NCBI GenBank assembly: GCA_947383145.1
Contig: CANDCH010000009.1
Location: 1 to 64,000, forward strand
DNA from: an uncultured bacterium
Lineage (GTDB): Bacteria > Bacillota > Clostridia > Oscillospirales > Oscillospiraceae
Length of the DNA stretch: 64,000 nt
Reading direction: 5' to 3'
In this document: positions 59,937 to 64,000 of the stretch, one piece after another
Layout: the number at the start of each line of letters is the position of its first letter
Numbering within the stretch: position 1 is the stretch's first letter
Position numbers and translations under genes: made by a program
Notes under the pieces: generated by a model
Told to the model about the DNA's origin: nothing
Database searches by the model: none
The model's input: only the letters and a program-made list of their open reading frames with translations

Positions 59937-60091
59937 GAAGCGCGGAGAGGCGGACAGCGAGGGCAAAATACAGATTTGCGGGGCAAATCTGTATTTTGCC
60001 CGAGTCGGAGGGAAAGCGGTCGAGCGCCCTGTCCGTTTCGCAGCGTGACAACGGAGAAGCGCTGTGCCGTCGCCAGCGGCGCGGCACAGCG
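59937..60091 (+). repeat. Modular intergenic repeat, copy between rplI and dnaB
   Basis: It holds GAAGCGCGGAGA (59937-59948), a 19-bp perfect hairpin (59961-59979 with 59983-60001), CGGAGGGAAAGCGG, TTCGCAGCGTGACA (60037-60050) and GCGGCGCGGCACAGCG (60076-60091). Except for the hairpin, these modules occur in the same order in the 39.4-39.7 kb gap. Confidence 0.75.
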
Positions 60092-60108
60092 GCGCCGAAA
60101 GGAGTGTG

Positions 60109-61476
60109 GTGTCATTGTCCGGCGAGGAACTGAGCGAATTTCAAATGCCCCATGACGTGCGGGCGGAGCAGGCGGTGCTGGGCGCTATCCTGATCAACGA
60201 CCAGTGCGTGCCCGACGTGATGGAGCGCCTGCGGCCCGACGACTTCTATATGCGCCAGAACCGGGATATATTCCAGGTGCTGTTTACCATGTTCGCCCGG
60301 TTCGACACCATCGACCCCGTCACCGTGGTGGACCGGATGAAGCAGGCGGGGGTGTACGACGAGAACGCCACCCTGCCCTATCTGGCCCAGCTCATGCAGA
60401 GCACGCCCAGCGTGGCCAACGTGAAGGAGTACGCGGACATTGTGGCGGACAAGGCCCTGCTGCGCCGGGTAGGAGAGGTGGCCGGAGAGCTGAGCGAGAT
60501 GGTCCGCGCCGAGGCGGGCACCGCCGCCCAGGTGCTGGAGGCCGCCGAGCAGCGCATCTACGCCGTCCGGCAGGGGCGGTCCGCCCGGGGGATGAGCCAC
60601 ATCTCCGCCGTCATGAACGAGGTGTGGGAGACGGTGAAGGAGCGGCAGGCCCAGGGGAGCGAGTTTCCCGGCATCTCCACCGGCCTGGTGGACCTGGACC
60701 GGCGCATCTCCGGCCTGAACAACTCCGATCTCATCATTCTGGCCGCCCGCCCCGGCGTGGGCAAGTCGTCCCTGGCCATGAACATCGGCGTGGAGGCCGC
60801 CAAGCACTCGGGAAAGAGCGTGGCGGTGTTCTCCCTGGAGATGAGCCGCGCCCAGCTGGGCATGCGGCTGGTGTCCACCGAATGCCTGATGGACAACAAG
60901 CGGCTTTCCACCGGGCGGATCACCGGGGAGGAGGAGTGGGGCAGGCTGGCCATGGCGGTGGCCAGCCTGAGTCAGGCCAAAATGTATATCGACGACGACG
61001 CCTCCCTGTCGGTGGCGGACATCAACGCCAAATGCCGCCGGGTGGAGGATCTGGGGCTGGTCATTGTGGACTACCTCCAGCTGATGACCTCCGCCGGGGG
61101 GCCACCCAAGGCCAGCGACAACCGCCAGCAGATCGTGTCCGACATGTCCCGGGCGCTGAAGCTGATGGCCAAGGAGCTGGACGTGCCGGTGATCTGCCTG
61201 TCCCAGCTGTCCCGGGCCAACGAGAGCCGGTCCACCGGACAGCGGCGGCCCATGCTGTCCGACCTGCGGGACTCCGGCGCCATCGAGCAGGACGCGGACA
61301 TTGTGCTGTTTCTCTACCGGGAGAGCTATTACGAGGACGACGCGGAAAACCCCAACGTGGCCGAGTGCATCGTGGCCAAAAACCGCCACGGCGAGACGGG
61401 CACCGTCATGCTGGAGTGGCGGCCGGAGTTCACCACCTTCCGCAATCTGTCCTACCAGTATGACGACGAGGAGTAG
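60109..61476 (+). CDS. dnaB: Replicative DNA helicase DnaB
   Basis: A protein of about 455 residues: N-terminal DnaB domain (MPHDVRAEQAVLGAILIND), linker, and RecA-like C-terminal domain with Walker A ARPGVGKSSLAMN, Walker B LVIVDYLQLM and LSQLSRANE. It unwinds DNA at the fork. Start is uncertain between GTG 60109 and TTG 60115; both follow AAAGGAG. An earlier in-frame GTG at 60064 lies inside the repeat and is rejected. Confidence 0.97.
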   Translation: MSLSGEELSEFQMPHDVRAEQAVLGAILINDQCVPDVMERLRPDDFYMRQNRDIFQVLFTMFARFDTIDPVTVVDRMKQAGVYDENATLPYLAQLMQSTPSVANVKEYADIVADKALLRRVGEVAGELSEMVRAEAGTAAQVLEAAEQRIYAVRQGRSARGMSHISAVMNEVWETVKERQAQGSEFPGISTGLVDLDRRISGLNNSDLIILAARPGVGKSSLAMNIGVEAAKHSGKSVAVFSLEMSRAQLGMRLVSTECLMDNKRLSTGRITGEEEWGRLAMAVASLSQAKMYIDDDASLSVADINAKCRRVEDLGLVIVDYLQLMTSAGGPPKASDNRQQIVSDMSRALKLMAKELDVPVICLSQLSRANESRSTGQRRPMLSDLRDSGAIEQDADIVLFLYRESYYEDDAENPNVAECIVAKNRHGETGTVMLEWRPEFTTFRNLSYQYDDEE

Positions 61477-61480
61477 CGGC

Positions 61481-62803
61481 ATGGGGGACGGCTTCCGCTT
61501 TGACCTCATCTCCCCCGGCAGCGGGGTGCTGTGCGCCCTGTCCGGCGGGGCGGACTCGATGTACCTGCTGTGCCGCCTGCTGGAGGGCCGGGAGCGGTAC
61601 GGCTGGACGGTGTCCGCCGCCCACCTGAACCACAACTTGCGCGCCAGCGCCTGGGCGGATGAGATCTTCGTCCGCCAGCAGTGCCGGGACCGGGGAGTGC
61701 CCCTTACCGTGGGCCATCTGGACGTGGCGGGCCACGCCGCCCGGGAGGGCCTGGGCGTGGAGGAGGCGGGCCGGACGCTCCGCTACGGCTTTCTGGAGGA
61801 GACCGCCCGCCGGGAGGGCCTGGAGCTCATCGCCACCGGCCACCACGCCATGGACAACGCCGAGACGGTGCTGATGAACCTGATCCGGGGCTGCGGGCTG
61901 AAGGGGCTGTGCGGCATCCCGGAGCGCCGGGGGGACATTGTCCGGCCCATGCTGGCGGTGGAGCGGGCGGAGATTGAGGCGTATCTCAAGGAGCACGGCG
62001 TCCCCCACGTGGAGGACGAAACCAACGCCGACCAGGCGTATACCCGGAATACAATCCGGCATCAACTGCTCCCCCTCCTGGAGGAGCTCAATCCCCGGGC
62101 CGCCGCCCACATCGCCGCCGCCGCCCGCCGCCTGCGGGAGGACGAGGAGGAGCTGTCCCGGCAGGCGGGCCAGATCGCGGGGCAGGGGCTGGATATCCCG
62201 GACGGCGCCGCCGTCAGCGTGGAGCTGCTGCGGGAGGCCCCCCGGCCCATCGCCCTGCGGGTCTGCGGCCAGCTGCTGGAGCGGGCGGGCCTGGGGGGGG
62301 AGGCGGTCCACCGGGAGGGAATGCTGGCCCTGGCCCTGGGGGAGGACCCCTCCGCCGCCCTGGACATGCCCGGCGGGCGGGTCTGGCGGCAGTACGGCCT
62401 GCTGGCCCTGTCCCGGTCGCGGGAGTCCGGTCCGCCAGAGCCCAGGGAGCTGGCGGAGGGGGAGATCCGCTGGGGGAAGTGGGTCATCGGCTGCGTCCCG
62501 GCGGTGTGCCCGGAAAAGGCGTATCTGACCCCCCACAATTTTTATCTGAAGCCGGACCGCTACGCCGTCCGTTCCCGCCGGGAGGGGGACGCCCTCGCCC
62601 TGGGGGACCGGCCGCGCAAGACGGTGAAAAAGCTGATGATCGAGGGCCGGGTGCCCGCCGGGGAGCGGGAGCTGGTCCCTGTGCTGGACCGGGCGGGGGC
62701 GGCGGCGGCCCTGGGCGGCTTCGGCCCGGACAAGGAGTTTCTGGCTGAGCCCGGGGGGCCGGCTGTGCATATCATTTTAAAGACAGAGGAGAATGCGCTA
62801 TGA
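61481..62803 (+). CDS. tilS: tRNA(Ile)-lysidine synthetase TilS
   Basis: A 440-residue enzyme: PP-loop SGGADSM (21-27), HLNHNLR, TGHHAMDNAETVLMNL and a C-terminal TilS domain (YAVRSRREGDALAL, KKLMIEGRVP). It converts C34 of tRNA-Ile(CAU) to lysidine. ATG 61481 lies 4 bp after the dnaB stop with GAGGAG overlapping it. The open frame upstream is only dnaB read in another frame. Confidence 0.96.
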   Translation: MGDGFRFDLISPGSGVLCALSGGADSMYLLCRLLEGRERYGWTVSAAHLNHNLRASAWADEIFVRQQCRDRGVPLTVGHLDVAGHAAREGLGVEEAGRTLRYGFLEETARREGLELIATGHHAMDNAETVLMNLIRGCGLKGLCGIPERRGDIVRPMLAVERAEIEAYLKEHGVPHVEDETNADQAYTRNTIRHQLLPLLEELNPRAAAHIAAAARRLREDEEELSRQAGQIAGQGLDIPDGAAVSVELLREAPRPIALRVCGQLLERAGLGGEAVHREGMLALALGEDPSAALDMPGGRVWRQYGLLALSRSRESGPPEPRELAEGEIRWGKWVIGCVPAVCPEKAYLTPHNFYLKPDRYAVRSRREGDALALGDRPRKTVKKLMIEGRVPAGERELVPVLDRAGAAAALGGFGPDKEFLAEPGGPAVHIILKTEENAL

Positions 62804-63342
62804 TCCATCCAGACGTGGAACAGGTTCTGTACACCGAAGAGGAGCTCCGGCGGCGGGTGAGGGAGCTGGGCGGGCAGATCACCGCCGACTACGCCGGACG
62901 CAGGCCGCTGCTGGCCTCCGTGCTGCGGGGGTCCTACATCTTCATGGCCGACCTCACCCGGGCCATCGGCCTGGACGTGACGGTGGACTTCATGGTGGTG
63001 TCCTCCTATGGCGCGGGCACCGTCAGCTCGGGACAGGTGGAGATCAAAAAGGACCTGTCCGACTCCATCGAGGGCCGGGACCTCATCATTGTGGAGGACA
63101 TATTGGACTCGGGCAACACCCTGTACTACCTGATGGATGTGCTCCGGGCCCGGAAGCCCGCCTCCATCCGCATCTGTACCCTGATGGACAAGCCGGAGCG
63201 GCGCACCAAGCCCATCATCGCCGACTACTGTGGCTTTACCATTCCGGATGCCTTCATCGTGGGCTACGGCCTGGATTACAACGAGAAGTACCGCAACCTG
63301 CCCTATGTGGGGGTGCTGCGGCCCTCTGTGTATGACAAATAA
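62800..63342 (+). CDS. hpt: Hypoxanthine-guanine phosphoribosyltransferase
   Basis: A 180-residue type I PRTase with the PRPP loop IVEDILDSGNTL, LRGSYIFMADL and DYCGFTIPDAFIVGYGLDYNEKYRNLP. It salvages hypoxanthine and guanine to IMP and GMP. The start overlaps the tilS stop (ATGA); AGAGGAG lies upstream. The tilS-hpt-ftsH order is standard in Firmicutes. Confidence 0.97.
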   Translation: MIHPDVEQVLYTEEELRRRVRELGGQITADYAGRRPLLASVLRGSYIFMADLTRAIGLDVTVDFMVVSSYGAGTVSSGQVEIKKDLSDSIEGRDLIIVEDILDSGNTLYYLMDVLRARKPASIRICTLMDKPERRTKPIIADYCGFTIPDAFIVGYGLDYNEKYRNLPYVGVLRPSVYDK

Positions 63343-63366
63343 ACCCGTCAAAGGAGAACAGCTATT

Positions 63367-64000
63367 TTGAGGCAGTCAAGGCAATACAGTATCAAAAACG
63401 TTTTTCTCTCCGCAGTGGTGGTGCTGGCGCTGCTGTGGGGATTTGTCCTGTTCACCGCGGGGGACCGGGACAACATTTCCTATTCCGCCGTCCTGACCTG
63501 CTTCCAGGGGGAGCTGGTCACCGAGTTCACGGTGGACGGCGGGGGCGTCCTGACCATGAAGATGAAGGACGGCTCCATCCTGCGCCACGCCCTGGCGGAC
63601 GTGGACGCCTTCCGGCGGGAGCTGGGCGAGCTCATTGAGGACCAGCACCGGCGGGCCGTCATCAAGAGCTACGACTTCCGGCAGCCCTATGAAATGCCCC
63701 TGTGGCTGGTTGTGCTGCTGCCCTGCGGGGCGTCGGTCCTGCTGGCGCTGGGGCTGTGGGCCATTCTGGGAGCCCGGCAACAGGCCGGCCAGGGCGGCGG
63801 GGGCGGAGGACCGGGGCCCGGCCGCTTCGGTCAGGCCCGCACCGTGGAGGGCGGCGGGGACGCCGTCACCTTTGCCGACGTGGCCGGGGCGGACGAGGAG
63901 AAGCAGGAGCTCCAGGAGCTGGTGGACTTTCTCCGGGAGCCCCGGAAGTTCATCAACCTGGGGGCGCGCATCCCCAAGGGGGTGCTGCTGGTGGGCCCGC
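63367..64000 (+). CDS. ftsH: ATP-dependent zinc metalloprotease FtsH, 3' partial
   Basis: The frame runs off the window end. TTG 63367 ([19 protein letters not shown]) has AAAGGAG upstream. Helix 1 is at about 12-30, an extracellular FtsH_ext domain at about 35-105, helix 2 at about 112-135 ([19 protein letters not shown]), a Gly-rich linker, then [16 protein letters not shown] and the start of Walker A (KGVLLVGP). FtsH degrades membrane and regulatory proteins. Confidence 0.95.
   Translation, partial: MRQSRQYSIKNVFLSAVVVLALLWGFVLFTAGDRDNISYSAVLTCFQGELVTEFTVDGGGVLTMKMKDGSILRHALADVDAFRRELGELIEDQHRRAVIKSYDFRQPYEMPLWLVVLLPCGASVLLALGLWAILGARQQAGQGGGGGGPGPGRFGQARTVEGGGDAVTFADVAGADEEKQELQELVDFLREPRKFINLGARIPKGVLLVGP

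Noticed and set aside
1-64000. CRISPR array
   Set aside because: No regularly spaced 25-40 bp repeats with unique spacers and no cas genes were seen; the only regular arrays are the GH3 protein repeats and collagen triplets.

Overview
The window looks like a chromosomal segment from a GC-rich, low-oxygen Firmicute, most likely an Oscillospiraceae (Clostridium cluster IV) gut bacterium. This is inferred from gene content and order: a Clostridia-type V-ATPase operon, gdpP-rplI-dnaB-tilS-hpt-ftsH in a row, a CD1247-type zinc-ribbon protein, collagen-like (BclA-type) surface proteins, SLH proteins, and a heavy load of large serine recombinases. No species can be named from sequence alone.

Layout. 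(1) 1-1374: 3' end of an SLH-anchored surface protein. (2) 1.4-12.5 kb: accessory region with an atypical OmpR-like regulator, a sigma-like HTH protein, two full-length large serine recombinases plus one without a catalytic domain, a metallophosphoesterase, a DUF1016 N-terminal protein overlapping a low-molecular-weight phosphatase, a GDSL hydrolase, a nitrilase-family amidohydrolase, and the C-terminal stub of a tyrosine integrase. (3) 12.7-19.0 kb: AT-rich foreign islet with an orphan ABC-type six-TM protein, an unknown membrane-anchored protein, a DNA-methyltransferase remnant, a third serine recombinase, a 97-bp MITE, an OLD-like AAA ATPase with a HEPN-like C-terminal motif, and a Cu/Zn superoxide dismutase pseudogene. 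(4) 19.4-34.7 kb: an unknown gene, two tandem collagen-like genes, a second MITE, a holin-like protein, a 5'-truncated FtsX-type permease, a TetR regulator, and two large membrane-anchored GH3 glycosidases with permuted domain order, with a LytTR/GHKL two-component pair. (5) 34.9-36.9 kb: decayed IS5-type element, decayed recombinase, tRNA-Leu(UAG). (6) 37-40.3 kb: core genes (lysA-like decarboxylase, XRE regulator, CD1247-type protein, efp).

(7) 40.47-48.05 kb: an AT-rich integrative element of about 7.6 kb bounded by perfect 100-bp direct repeats that cover the stop codon and terminator of the V-ATPase subunit D gene. It carries an excisionase joined out of frame to an integrase stub, a lipoprotein, unknown small genes, a serine resolvase with candidate res repeats, and a NYN-domain nuclease gene. 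The integrase is broken, so the element is probably stranded.

(8) 48.0-57.2 kb: a complete V-type ATPase operon on the minus strand (order H/G-I-K-E-C-F-small membrane protein-A-B-D). The K subunit has the residues known as Na+ ligands in Enterococcus hirae NtpK. A divergent promoter pair separates it from (9) 57.4-64.0 kb: gdpP, rplI, dnaB, tilS, hpt and the start of ftsH, the core replication/translation/purine-salvage block.

Cross-cutting signals: a family of IS5-like terminal inverted repeats seen in one decayed IS and two MITEs with 4-bp target duplications; a modular GC-rich intergenic repeat shared between the efp/CD1247 gap and the gdpP-rplI-dnaB gaps; and several gene remnants showing repeated insertion and deletion in 12-24 kb and 34-48 kb.
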